Position numbers and translations under genes: made by a program. Below the pieces are notes generated by a model, which had not been told where the DNA came from, made no database searches, and was given only the letters and a program-made list of their open reading frames with translations. A DNA stretch of 64,000 nucleotides, from the NCBI GenBank assembly GCA_946122785.1, contig CAMGYJ010000004.1:16018150-16082149 (forward strand), in the 5' to 3' direction. Shown here piece by piece: positions 22,147 to 32,574 of this stretch (positions within the stretch are counted from its first letter, which is position 1; each line of letters begins with the position of its first letter). The DNA is from Linum tenue. Lineage: Eukaryota; Streptophyta; Magnoliopsida; Malpighiales; Linaceae.

Positions 22147-22575
22147 GAAATGGCAGGTTGGATTGCTAGGTCTAATCCCACTTGGGGGTGGCAGAGTATT
22201 CTTCATGGGCGTCAGTTATTGGAGATGAGTTTGAGATGGCAGGTTGGTAATTGCCAATCGGTCTCCCTCCTTCATTCTAAGTGGATTCCAAGGTGTCAAC
22301 TAGATCCCCCATGCTATAATCTGCGGATCTTGCCTAGGGGGGGGGGGGGGTGATCCCTTGGTGGTGGAGGTTATTGGTAAAGGGGGAGGGAGGTGGTCTG
22401 ATGAGAAACGCAGCCAATGGTTTGACCCGCCCACCTGTAAGGCTATTAAAGCTATTCCTCTCCCGCGTTGGGATGTGCCTGATAGGCTTATCTAGCATTT
22501 TATGGCCGACGGGGTCTTCTCGGTTAAGTCGGCTTACCATTTGGCTTCCGATTTGGACAGGAGAAATAATATAAA
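22147..22575 (+). pseudogene. LINE relic (zf-RVT region)
   Basis: The plus-strand frame contains SNPTWGWQSILHGRQLLEMS followed by LRWQVGNCQSV, the segment before the zf-RVT domain of plant LINEs. After a G-run at 22331-22343 the frame shifts and resumes as DGVFSVKSAYHLASDLDR. Stops and shifts make it a fossil. It is a different copy from the LINE at 4.2-12.1 kb. Confidence 0.75.
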
Positions 22576-22619
22576 CGATTACGCTAGTTAGTTACATTCT
22601 CCACAGTAAAAAAAGTGAA

Positions 22620-23268
22620 TAGTTAAATAGTCTTTGCTATCAGTATTTGAGATATATATCGAATGTCGTATTATTGAAGAAATATAATATTTTATGGGAT
22701 TGAGATTGAAATTCAATTTCAAGTATTATTTGGTATTAGAGATTACATGATTAGGCCGCTATAATCCACATAAATACCAATCAATATCGAATAAGTTGAT
22801 ATGTATTTTATCCCTCCGAACTAGACTCCATCATCTACTGCTATCTGACCCTCAACCGTCAAATACATAGCTCATTCCCTTATTATTTGTCAACTCATTA
22901 AATTTATTTCATTACTTGTAATATGTTTATGGGGTGTTTAGTAACCCCTATTCTAGTGTATTGTTTTAGTTTGTTAATTTGTTTCTTAAGCACCAACATT
23001 TTTCTAGTTTGTTGTTATTATACTTAGAAATTTGTTTTGCACCAGTACTGACACCATTATTATATATTTTGAGAATGATTTGTAGAGTTACGGTAGATGA
23101 AAAGTATTTGTTTTTGTCTTTTAGAATGATAATTTTAAAGTGAATTGATTTGGTATTTGGTATATATGATTGAATTTAAAATACTATTTAGAATTATGAT
23201 TGAATTTAAAATACTATTTAGTATTTTGATATTTGATATTAGAATACCAATATTGTATCGATTACTAC
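22620..23268. mobile_element. diverged hAT-type element, relative of 30401-31060
   Basis: From start to end it aligns with the element at 30401: TAT CAGTATTTGAGATATAT against ACCGGTATTTGGGATATAC on the left, ATTTTATGGGATTG against ATTTTGTGGGATTG inside, TGTATCGATTACTACTAG against CGTACCGATTTCCACCCC on the right. It is heavily mutated and has no clean TSD. Confidence 0.5.
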
Positions 23269-23619
23269 TAGAGGTGGCAATTGGATTGGATTCATGAATT
23301 GGTGGATCCATGGATCAAGTGGATTGGAGGAGTGGTGGATTGGATCATATGGATTGGTGGATTGATCCAGGAATCCAAATGACATCCAAGCCTTGCACCA
23401 AAATATAAATTTTGAAAAGTTTAGGTACTAAAATGTCATAATTAATTTTTTAGGTCAAAGACATTTTTTATAAAAAATAAATTTTGGGTACCAAAATGTA
23501 AAATATAAAAATATAAGTACTAAATCGTAATTTGTCATTTAGATCTTTGGATCAATTCATGAATCCGCCAATCCAAATGAATTTGGATCAAATAGATTGA
23601 ATTGAAATGGCTACCTCTA
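23269..23619. mobile_element. hAT-type MITE
   Basis: The 351-bp element has TIRs TAGAGGTGGCAATT and TAGAGGTAGCCATT (right end inverted). The left TSD is ATTACTAC (23261-23268). The right TSD is ATTACCAC once the nested element is removed (one mismatch). No coding capacity. Confidence 0.7.
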
Positions 23620-23624
23620 ATTAC

Positions 23625-24060
23625 CAGTGTTATTAAAGACGAGCCGAGCCGCTCGGCCCGACCGGTAAAACCGCCACCCGATCACAAAACCGGCTCGAAA
23701 CAGTCTAAAAGCCGCTCTGGTTTTATGTAGTGGTTGACGAGCGGCCGAGGCGGTTAACCGCTTGAGCCGATCGTCTGGTTTTTGCCATTCAGCTATTAAA
23801 TTTAATTAATAAAATTGCAGAAATTGAAGATTGAAATAAACCAAAAACGTCGGGCTCTCAAACTGAATCCTTATTTCCATTTCACAATTTTGAAGGAAAG
23901 AGATGAGCTCTGATTAAGAAATGTCCACTATTTATACTGATAACGTTTATTAGGTACCGGTTCTCTAACGGTTTTTAAACGTTCTAATGCCGGTTGGACC
24001 ACTAAAATGCGAGCCGTTCACATTACCGGGTCATGCTCCAGTTCGGTTCTGACAACATTG
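23625..24060. mobile_element. hAT-type MITE inside another MITE's TSD
   Basis: The 436-bp element starts CAGTGTTATTAAAG and ends with the inverted CAATGTTGTCAGAA. The TSD CTAATTAC (8 bp) is at 23617-23624 and 24061-24068. Its ends are rich in CCG/CGG. The insertion lies within the right TSD of the 23269-23619 element. Confidence 0.78.
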
Positions 24061-24340
24061 CTAATTACCACAGTTTTTTTTTTTTTTTACAAAAATTACC
24101 ACAGCTTCTACTGCCCAATGGCGCGATTGTTTCTGGGGTATAGACATGTGTGCTAATTTATAGGGTTAGTTTTATCTCTAAACAAACAACCTGTGCCGTG
24201 CTGTACTATTGCGGGGTTACAGCCCCACATCCAGGCTTTTGTTTTTTTATTAAATCAAATTAAATATTGCATTAGTTTGCGTCTTCCTAAATCCAACTAG
24301 CACCTAACCTTAATTATTATTTTGTCCACAGTTTTACCAG

Positions 24341-24746
24341 TAAGGTTATCAAACCCATATTCGGCTGGTTCAATCGAGTCCGACTGAAACCGACCTTCTA
24401 AAAGGTTGAAGTTCACTAAGGTTGGACGGTTCTCATCACTTAAAATAGGGTTATCCAGTTTAAACCGGATAGCATGACCACTCAAAATTGGGTTTGAAAC
24501 TTATGATTGATAATTTTGTAATATATCTTTGTTTTGAAAAAATAATTTCAAATATAAGTGTTTTGAAACATTAGTGATATTGTTTCAAAGTATGTCAAAT
24601 ATATATATGAATAATCTATTTGGTATTAGAGGTTTACTCACATATTATGTTAAAACCAATTTGAACTGGTTGAATCTGATTCAACCATTAAACCTCAACT
24701 CACTTGTCAAACTAGCTTGATGGTTTAATTCGGTTTGACAACCTTA
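24341..24746. mobile_element. hAT-type MITE
   Basis: The TSD TTTACCAG (8 bp) lies at 24333-24340 and 24747-24754. TIRs are TAAGGTTATCAAACC and TAAGGTTGTCAAACC (right end inverted). The 406-bp interior is AT-rich and non-coding. Confidence 0.82.
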
Positions 24747-24780
24747 TTTACCAGCCGAATTCGTTCATTTGGTATGAGTT

Positions 24781-24811
24781 ATTTGGAATTATTGCAAAAA
24801 TAATTCCAAAT
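24781..24811. repeat. 13-bp perfect hairpin
   Basis: ATTTGGAATTATT and AATAATTCCAAAT are separated by GCAAA. No T-run or gene boundary lies nearby, so a terminator role is not supported. Confidence 0.6.
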
Positions 24812-26229
24812 CATTGTTGGAGGGGGGAATGAAAAGGCAACAACTGAGGATGAGTTTTTTCCCCTACTTACCTCACTTTTTTTCATCTGGTGTCGATTTA
24901 TCTGGCTTGTTGTTATCTTCCACTGTCGACACTCTCCATTACATGTCGTCCTTCCAAGCATATTGTCTTGCTTGTAGTCACACAGTTCGTATCACCTTCT
25001 CAAGGTGGACCAATGAATTTCTTTTAGGAGTATCCTCTTCCAAAAATAAAATATTTAATTATATATTTTATTGAATAAGAAAAATATTCAACTAATACAC
25101 GTTATAACAAACTAGACGTGTTTTCATATTAATATATATATTAAAAAAATGTACTCGATGTCTATAATGCCTAACAAATATCTTTCGATATATCTTACTA
25201 GACAGTGATTCATGAACTGATAGCTTATGTGCTTAAAAACTTGTTTTTATGTGGCACAAAGCTAACCCATCCTTGTGGGTGAGTTCCTTAGACAACAACC
25301 TAAGCCATCCATGTCTTATCCCTCTCAATTGCGGATTGTGCCTCGTCTCTATCTTCAATAGCTAAACATCTTTGTTAGGTTGGTGACTTGGTTGGTTTAT
25401 TTACAAAATTATAAATGTCCTTGCAGTGACTTTAAGCACAATTATCAATTTATCATGAGTGTGTGTAAATATTTGCACAAATTAAACCTAATTTGCTATG
25501 AGGACGATCCGTTAAAAAATGCAAATTAGTAATACGATATATATTTTGCAAACGTCTCATCAAAATTCAAATACATAACTTGGATTAATAGATTCGTCCT
25601 GAATATTCTTACTTACTATAATGAAATTAGACGAAACTCCAACTCTTTTTTAGTATAATTTTTTTTTTTCAAATTTCATTCCACTTCGAATTATGCATTT
25701 TTCAATGCCAAACATGTAATTCACTACCTCATAATCATCCCTTCTTTTTATGGGTGAAAAGGACAATTATTAGTAAAGTTTGCTCCCACTAATTATCGTT
25801 TGTTTGTTCCCCATGTACGTAAATGGAGTCATAAAATTCCTTTTAGCCTTATCTCATAAAGAAATATTGACGGAAAATTGGTTGATATATAATAATATAA
25901 ATATACAATCAGTCAGTTAATTGAATCTAAACCCGAAAAATCAAGGAGTTAAGATTCGGGAAATAATTAATTTGGGCGGTAAAGTAAGCAATAAAGCGGA
26001 AAACGAAACCGATGTTGTTCATTAGGCCAGAAGAAGACTCCTTTGGAAGTTGGAGACTGTAGTCTTTATCTTCTACAGATAGAAAATTATTTTCTCGGAA
26101 AATTCCAAAAAGGACTAGACTTTCATAAATTTTCTCGAGAAAAGTTACAATGGTGGTGGAGACTGGAGAGTAGTAAAGCAAAGCCAGTGGTAGAGTGAAC
26201 CACACACATCTTTCAAAGCCCACCATCTC
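24812..26229. other. upstream region of the receptor kinase, no gene seen
   Basis: AT-rich with no ORF above 100 codons and no recognisable repeat. From about 26230 pyrimidine-rich DNA (TCTCTCTCC, TTTTTCTCTCC) looks like the 5' leader of the kinase gene. Confidence 0.4.
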
Positions 26230-26573
26230 TCTTTTTTGAGTTTTTCCGTTAGGGTTTACTCTGCTTCTCTCTCCTCTACGCTTTTCGTCCCTGACCCTGA
26301 GAGAGAAAAAAAAAAAAAAATTAAAGCTCTCTTCTTTTGGGTAACCGAGGAGCTCACTTCCTTTTTTTCTCTCCTTCCAAACACCTCTACAATGTCTCTC
26401 TACAGTCTCAAATCTTAGTCACCCCAACCTGCATTTGGGCTTCTCGCCTCTTTCATCTTTTCTTCCTTTCTCTGCTTACAAAGTTTCCGCCATTGAAAGG
26501 GACCAAATGGAAGGAAAAATGCAGACCCACAAGCTGGTTCCTCTTTTCTTCTGTTTCACTTTCCTTTCCGTTT

Positions 26574-26583
26574 CTTTTATCCC
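26574..26583. repeat. left TSD CTTTTATCCC
   Basis: A 10-bp direct repeat of 27599-27608 that bounds the Mutator-like insert. It lies in the codons for SFIP of the signal peptide end. Confidence 0.85.
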
Positions 26584-27598
26584 GGGAATGGATCAGGTGA
26601 GTAACCTTATGGTGAGTAACCATGAGTAACCCGTCCACATCAGCATGACATCAGCATTCTCTCTCATTGAAAGCCTTTAATTTTTCCCTCTTTAATCTTT
26701 TACGGACGATTTCTCGCTCATTTTAAGTCGAAATTTAATTTTTTTTGCACAGTTAGATCAGATTAATTGTGCTCTTCAAAATGATATCCACTTTAATATA
26801 TTTTTCGAACAAAAAAAATTGAGCCATTTTTTACCAGCCTATACCATATGGTATTGACTGGTATTGAAATAAAAGCATACCTATGTTTTGAAAAACGTAC
26901 CATGGTGGTATGAACAAACCAATACTGTAGGATGGTTGAATACATGATAGTAGAAGTATATTAATTGTAATTTACGACTTTTAACATTGTATACCACACA
27001 ATACCACCCCGTACCAGGGTGGTATTGTATGGTATTGTGTGCTATTTTTTGGTCCTGTAATTTGTTCACCCAGAAATTTGTAGATCCAATAGATCATGAT
27101 GAACTCGTCCCTTCTGTGCAAACGTTTTCAAAAACGAATTAAAAACGAAGAAGATACCATACAATACCACCCCGTACCAGGGTGGTATTGTATGGTATTG
27201 TGTGGTATTTTTTGGTCCTGTAATTTGTTCACCAAGAAATTTGTAGATCCAGTAGATCATGATGAACTCATCCCTGCTGTGCAAACGTTTTCAAAAACGA
27301 ATTAAAAACGAAGAAGATACCATATGGTATGCAGTTGGTACCGAGAGGCCAGAATTTTTTTTCCTAAAAAAATATTGAAAATTGATCTCATTTTGTAGAG
27401 CACGGTGAACTCATTCCATCTGTGCAAAAAAAATTAAAATCCGAGTTAAAACGAAAAAGATATGAGTCAATTAAGAAAGCTAGTGAAAATAAAAATAGTC
27501 TTTAATTCTCCATCCTTAGATCTGAATTTTCTAAATGAAGGGTCCAGATTTGGTTATTGATGGGTGCATAACCCATGGTTATGCACCCTATCTTGAGC
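26584..27598. mobile_element. long-TIR Mutator-like element inside the receptor kinase gene
   Basis: The 1,015-bp insert has a 10-bp TSD and terminal inverted repeats of roughly 300 bp, imperfect but extensive. For example AAATTTAATTTTTTTTGCAC on the left matches GATTTTAATTTTTTTTGCAC inverted from the right, and both continue CAG...GTGCTC...CAAAATGA. The outermost bases match poorly (GGTGAGTAACC against GGGTGCATAACC). No transposase is encoded. It contains a 163-bp tandem duplication. The perfect TSD and the intact flanking exons suggest a fairly recent insertion. Confidence 0.8.
27001..27326. repeat. 163-bp tandem duplication
   Basis: Two copies begin ATACCACCCCGTACCAGGGT at 27001 and 27164 and differ at only a few bases. 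Each starts with the hairpin ACCACCC-CGTACCA-GGGTGGT. Confidence 0.8.
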
Positions 27599-28921
27599 CT
27601 TTTATCCCTCCTTCAAATTCAGATCTCGCCGCCGACCGAGCAGCGCTGCTCACCCTGCGGTCCACCGTCGGGGGCCGAACCCTTTTGTGGAATGTCAGTC
27701 AGCAGAGCCCCTGTGCCTGGGCCGGAGTTAGGTGTGAGCAGAACAGAGTCACGGTGTTGCGTTTACCCGGCGTCGCTCTCTCCGGCGAGCTGCCGAATGG
27801 GGTTTTTGCCAATTTGACTGAGCTGCGAACTCTCAGTCTTCGCCTCAACGCTCTCACTGGTAACATTCCTTCAGATCTAGCTGCTTGTACTCGTCTCCGG
27901 AACTTGTACCTGCAGGGGAATTTCTTCTCCGGCGAGATCCCGGAGTTCCTATTCACTCTCCGTGACCTCGTTCGGGTTAACCTCGGGGAGAACAACTTCA
28001 CCGGTGGGTTCCCGACCGGGTTCGACAATCTCACCAGGCTCAAGACTCTGTTCTTGGAGAACAACCATCTGTCCGGCGCCATTCCGACGGTGAAATTGGG
28101 GAAAGTGGAGCAGTTCAATGTGTCCAACAATTTGTTGAACGGCTCTATTCCTCAGAGGTTGAGGACTTTCGATTCGGATTCGTTTTTGGGCACTTCGCTC
28201 TGCGGGCAGCCCCTCGATGCCTGCCCGGTCGATGGTGCCCGCGGGACTGTGGTGGTGCCCAGCACGCCGTCGGCGACAGGGCAGTCCGTCGGGAACAGGA
28301 AGAAAAAGTTGTCCGGCGGGGCAATCGCCGGGATAGTCATCGGGAGTCTTGTTGGTCTGTTGTTAATAGTCATGATTTTGGTCTTCCTCTCACGGAAAAT
28401 CAGCAAGCAGAGATCGAGATCGATGGACATTTCAACATTGAAGCCTCAAGACCTGGAAATCATGTCTGAGAAGCCCATGGTGGATGTGGACGGCGGCGTT
28501 GGCCGCAACGGAAGTAGTGGGTACTCGGTGGCTGCTGCCGCTGTGGCTGCTATGGTGGGCAACGGCAAAGGAGGAGGAGATGGTAGCTCTGGCGCCGCCG
28601 GAGCGAAGAAGCTGGTGTTCTTTGGGAAGACTACTAGGACGTTTGATTTGGAGGACTTGTTGAGAGCCTCTGCAGAGGTTTTAGGGAAAGGAACATTTGG
28701 GACTGCTTATAAGGCAGTGTTGGAGTATGGAACCGTGGTGGCTGTGAAGAGGTTGAGAGACGTGAATGTGTCAGAAGGAGAGTTCAAGGAGAAGATTGAA
28801 TTTGTGGGCGCCATGGATCATGAGAGGCTTGTCCCCTTGAGGGCTTATTACTACAGCAGGGATGAGAAGCTTCTTGTCTATGATTACATGTCCATGGGAA
28901 GCTTGTCTGCTCTTCTTCATG

Positions 28922-29304
28922 GTGAGTTTTCTTTCCATCTTAAAGCTAGGATCCTTTGTGCTTTGTGAAGATTGATTACTTAGTGACAGTGGCTGTAGCT
29001 TCGATGAATGACGATTCATTGCTTAGCTTCAGCTTAATTTGCATTGTTTAGTATTATTAGCCATGTTTGGATGTGTGATCATTTTCTGTAAAGTTTTGTC
29101 ATTTGTTGTTTGAAACTTACTTAACAGCTGAATTAGTTAAATGTTGTTTGGAGTCATGTATTTGGCTTTCATCAATTGAATAATTTGACCAGCATGGTCT
29201 AGTTGCCAAGCAATAATGCTTGTCAATGCAGATTCCTTGTTGATCAATCAATCAATCAATCAATCAATTGTTTGATAAGTCTTGTCTTGTGTCTTTAACT
29301 GCAG
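28922..29304 (+). other. intron of the receptor kinase
   Basis: GTGAGT donor at 28922 and CTGCAG acceptor ending at 29304. The phase-1 junction restores HGNKGAG in the kinase activation region. Intron position and phase fit the clade. Confidence 0.9.
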
Positions 29305-29942
29305 GCAACAAGGGTGCTGGTAGGACTCCACTGAACTGGGAAATCCGTTCCTCAATCGCCTTAGGAGCAGCTCGTGGCATCGAATACCTTCACTCCCAAG
29401 GCAACGAAGTCTCCCATGGCAACATCAAATCCTCCAACATCCTACTCACTCCGAACTACGAAGCTCGAGTATCCGACTTTGGTCTCGCTCATCTCGTGGG
29501 CCCCTCATCGACTCCCAACAGGGTAGCAGGCTACCGCGCGCCAGAAGTTACCGACCCACGACGTGTCTCCCAGAAGGCCGACGTCTACAGCTTCGGCGTC
29601 CTCCTTCTGGAGCTGCTAACGGGAAAGGCCCCCACGCATTCCCTCCTGAACGAGGAAGGCGTCGACCTGCCCCGCTGGGTTCAATCCATAGTGAAGGAGG
29701 AGTGGACCTCGGAGGTGTTCGATCTCGAGCTCCTGAGGTACCAGAGCGTGGAGGAAGAGATGGTTCAGATGCTGCAGCTTGGAGTGGACTGTGCAGCTCA
29801 GTTCCCCGACAACCGGCCTTCGATGGTCGACGTGACGAGGCGGATCGAGGAGATTTGCAGGTCGAATGGCAGCGCCCGAGATCCTCAGCAGCCTGCTGGT
29901 GAGGTGGTGGTCAGCCATGGAGATGAAAGCTCGATACTTTGA

Positions 29943-30392
29943 GAGAGCATTCATACATTTGCACATCCCCAATGAATGTAGAAAAATGCTCTCTCTCCCT
30001 TTTCATTTCTTCCTCTCAGCCTCTTTTTTCTTGTATGTCATCATCGACTCTAAATGTGGTGTGTGGTCTTTGGTTGTCCTGTTTCTGGAGATGTTGGTAT
30101 TTTGGTTCTGTCGTTAATTTGCCAGTAGGAGGGTTTGTGATTTGATGGGTCAACATCATTAATTTACATTGGTGGGGTTGGTCAGTGGTTGGTTTGTGAT
30201 GTTTTATCTATCTATCTGTGGTTGGTTGGTTGGTTGGTGGGTGAAGTGGGTTGGTTCATGAAGGGATAAGGACTAAGGAGGTTATAGCTATTAGTAGTGC
30301 TGTCTGTCTTCAATCAAAATGGTCCCTTTTCCTTCAAAGATGGTAACTTTTTCTCCTTTGAAGGACATTTTGCGGGTGTGGAGTAATTGATG
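29943..30392 (+). other. 3' flank of the receptor kinase
   Basis: After the TGA at 29940-29942 there is a T-rich likely 3' UTR, then GGTT-rich DNA (TTGGTTGGTTGGTTGG near 30220-30240). No other gene was seen. Confidence 0.5.
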
Positions 30393-30400
30393 GTGACTCT

Positions 30401-31060
30401 TAGGGTTGGAAGTTTGGTACCGGTATTTGGGATATACCGAATACCGTACCGAATTTGTCTATATTTGGTATTACCGAATACACGTATTATTTTGTGGGAT
30501 TGGAATTGAATTTCAATTGTTATTTGGTATTAGGGATTACGGGATTGGGATCGGTATACCGAAATACCGATCAATACCGAAATATAAGCTAGTGTGTATT
30601 TAATCCTCTCAACTAGACTCTCTCATTCACTACTACGCGACCATCAACCACCAAATTCGTCATTTAATTATACATAGATCATTACATCACTATTTCACAC
30701 TAGTATTAGTCGTCTCTCAACCTCAAGTTCGTCAAATTAAAGATTACCAATTACAAGAATTTGAGATGTTAGCTCTAGGCAACTCAAGACTATTTGCTTA
30801 GTCTCTTTGCCCTAAATTAAACAATAAAATCTAATTTATATATTTAATTATTAATTGTAAAGGTAATTAATCATGTATTCGATAATATCGATTGGGATAC
30901 CGAGGTACCGATTGGGATACCGAAATTATTTAGGGATTGGGATTGGGATACCGAAATTATTTAGGGATTGGGATTGGGATTGATTTTAGGGTGTAATTCG
31001 GTATTCGGGATTTCGGTATTTGGTATTGGGATACCGATACCGTACCGATTTCCACCCCTA
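30401..31060. mobile_element. hAT-type non-autonomous element
   Basis: The perfect 8-bp TSD GTGACTCT lies at 30393-30400 and 31061-31068. TIRs are TAGGGTTGGAAGTTTGGTAC and TAGGGGTGGAAATCGGTAC (right end inverted). Both ends are filled with GGTAT/ATACC motifs (ACCGAATACCG, GGGATACCG). No transposase frame. Confidence 0.88.
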
Positions 31061-31068
31061 GTGACTCT

Positions 31069-32574
31069 GGATTGCTTCTGATTCTACTATGAGTTGGCCA
31101 GTAAACACTAAACAGGGTAGATTTGGGAACTTGATATTCCTCTGTATTTCCATTGAAAGATTACCTATGAGCGAGTAGTTGAGCGGATTGAATCCTGGTG
31201 GTTAAATAAGGAGAGTCCAAATGTGTGAGTAGGTTTACATCTAAATTTTAGTTATAGTTAGAGTTGAAAATGAGTTGTGAGTTGTTCAGAAGCAAAGCAG
31301 GTTGACATGTTCAATTCGGGAAATATTCGTTAAAAATTCGACTCAATTATTAATGAGGAGAGTCTTAGCTGAGTTTTGTTTAGCTCGCGATTCATTTTAT
31401 CTCTGAGGTTTATTGAGCTGACGAGATGTCTCAATAACGTGGCTAGCGAGCGAGTCAACTAGATTACTGGCTTGTGGGCGCGAATCGATCTATATCTTAT
31501 GAGTTTGGTTTGTTGGTAATTCACGAATTTATTAAATTATATATCTCACCCTATACGATGTTTAAGAACTTGACTATACGGATGGTCTCATTAATGAGGC
31601 TTAATTCAAGTCGAGCTATAGACAAACACAAACAAAATTTTTAGTAATCGGACCGAACTCGAACCAGACCCGAGCTAGGCAAAATTCAGTTCTTCTCTGC
31701 TGATTTGGAGTTCGTTTGCTTCATGGATTTGAAAAAGGAGGGTTTTGGTAAAACCTGGGTTTTGGAAAACCATGGATATATGATAGATTTGGTGGCATTA
31801 TGGATTTGAACAAGTCTATTGTTTGCTTGATGGATTTGATTATGGACTTTGTTTGATTAGATTTGTGGATATTAAATACAAATTACCTAGTTACCCTTAT
31901 TTAATTATATTTCGATATTCTAATCCAAATCTTTCATCTAAAACTAATCCAAAACATAGAAAGAAATTTTAAACTCTTTACCACTATGTGGATTAATAAT
32001 TCAACTACAAATATAGAAATGTATTACAATTTGGCACTAATTAACAATTCATCTAATAATGTACGCAATATTATGTATCAATTGCAGTCAATTGCTCGCT
32101 TTAATGCTACAACTCATCATCTTCTTGCTAACTCACCGATGTGGAATCCAACAATCAATCAAATAATAATGTACAAGATGAGCATAAAGTGTTTCTAGGT
32201 GAATCTAACAAATCACATATACATTCATATTTAAATAAAATACGATATTACAAAATGAAATGATAAATTCTCATATTTATAAAATACGAAATTATAAAAG
32301 TTTACAGTTGCATGACTATTGAATTAAAGTAGGACAAATTTGTAATTAAAGAAATAATTAAAAGTAGAAAGGTAATTTACCATATCTGCTATTCTACAGA
32401 TATATGTATAATTATTTTGTCAGGAATCCAAAGGAGGCCGTGTTTACCTTTTTTTCTTTATTCACGTGATATATTTAGTCAGTGTGATCATTTGCTGTTT
32501 TTAACACCTTTTCTATCGTGACTTCGTGAGCACATATATAGCCTTCACATTTATACGCTTTTCAAAAAGCGCGG
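31069..32574. other. no gene seen
   Basis: AT-rich. 31240-31700 contains GAGCTC/CGAGC-type motifs that resemble a worn hAT MITE, but no TSD was found. Confidence 0.35.

Larger units (their letters stand above)
26507..29942 (+). pseudogene. RKL1/RLK902-like LRR receptor kinase, disrupted in its signal peptide codons
   Basis: Coding parts are 26507-26583, 27609-28921 and 29305-29942. The first holds the hydrophobic signal peptide (PLFFCFTFLSVSF). A Mutator-like element splits it after FIP. Removing the element with one TSD copy gives a continuous 2,028-bp frame (675 aa), close to the family's usual length of about 650. Order: signal peptide, LRR N-terminal cap (CAWAGVRC), about five LRRs, transmembrane segment (AIAGIVIGSLVGLLLIVMIL), kinase domain. 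Glycine loop GKGTFGTAYKAV, Lys in VAVKRL, HGN in place of HRD, then DFG and APE. HGN makes it an atypical (pseudo)kinase, as is usual in this clade. The 383-bp GT-AG intron (28922-29304) after LLHG is family-typical. As it stands, translation from 26507 stops within the insert. Confidence 0.85.

Noticed and set aside
27535..27608. ATG at 27535 as the true start of the receptor kinase
   Set aside because: It lies within the transposon end, has no signal peptide, and follows an in-frame stop at 27532. The normal signal peptide is found at 26507.
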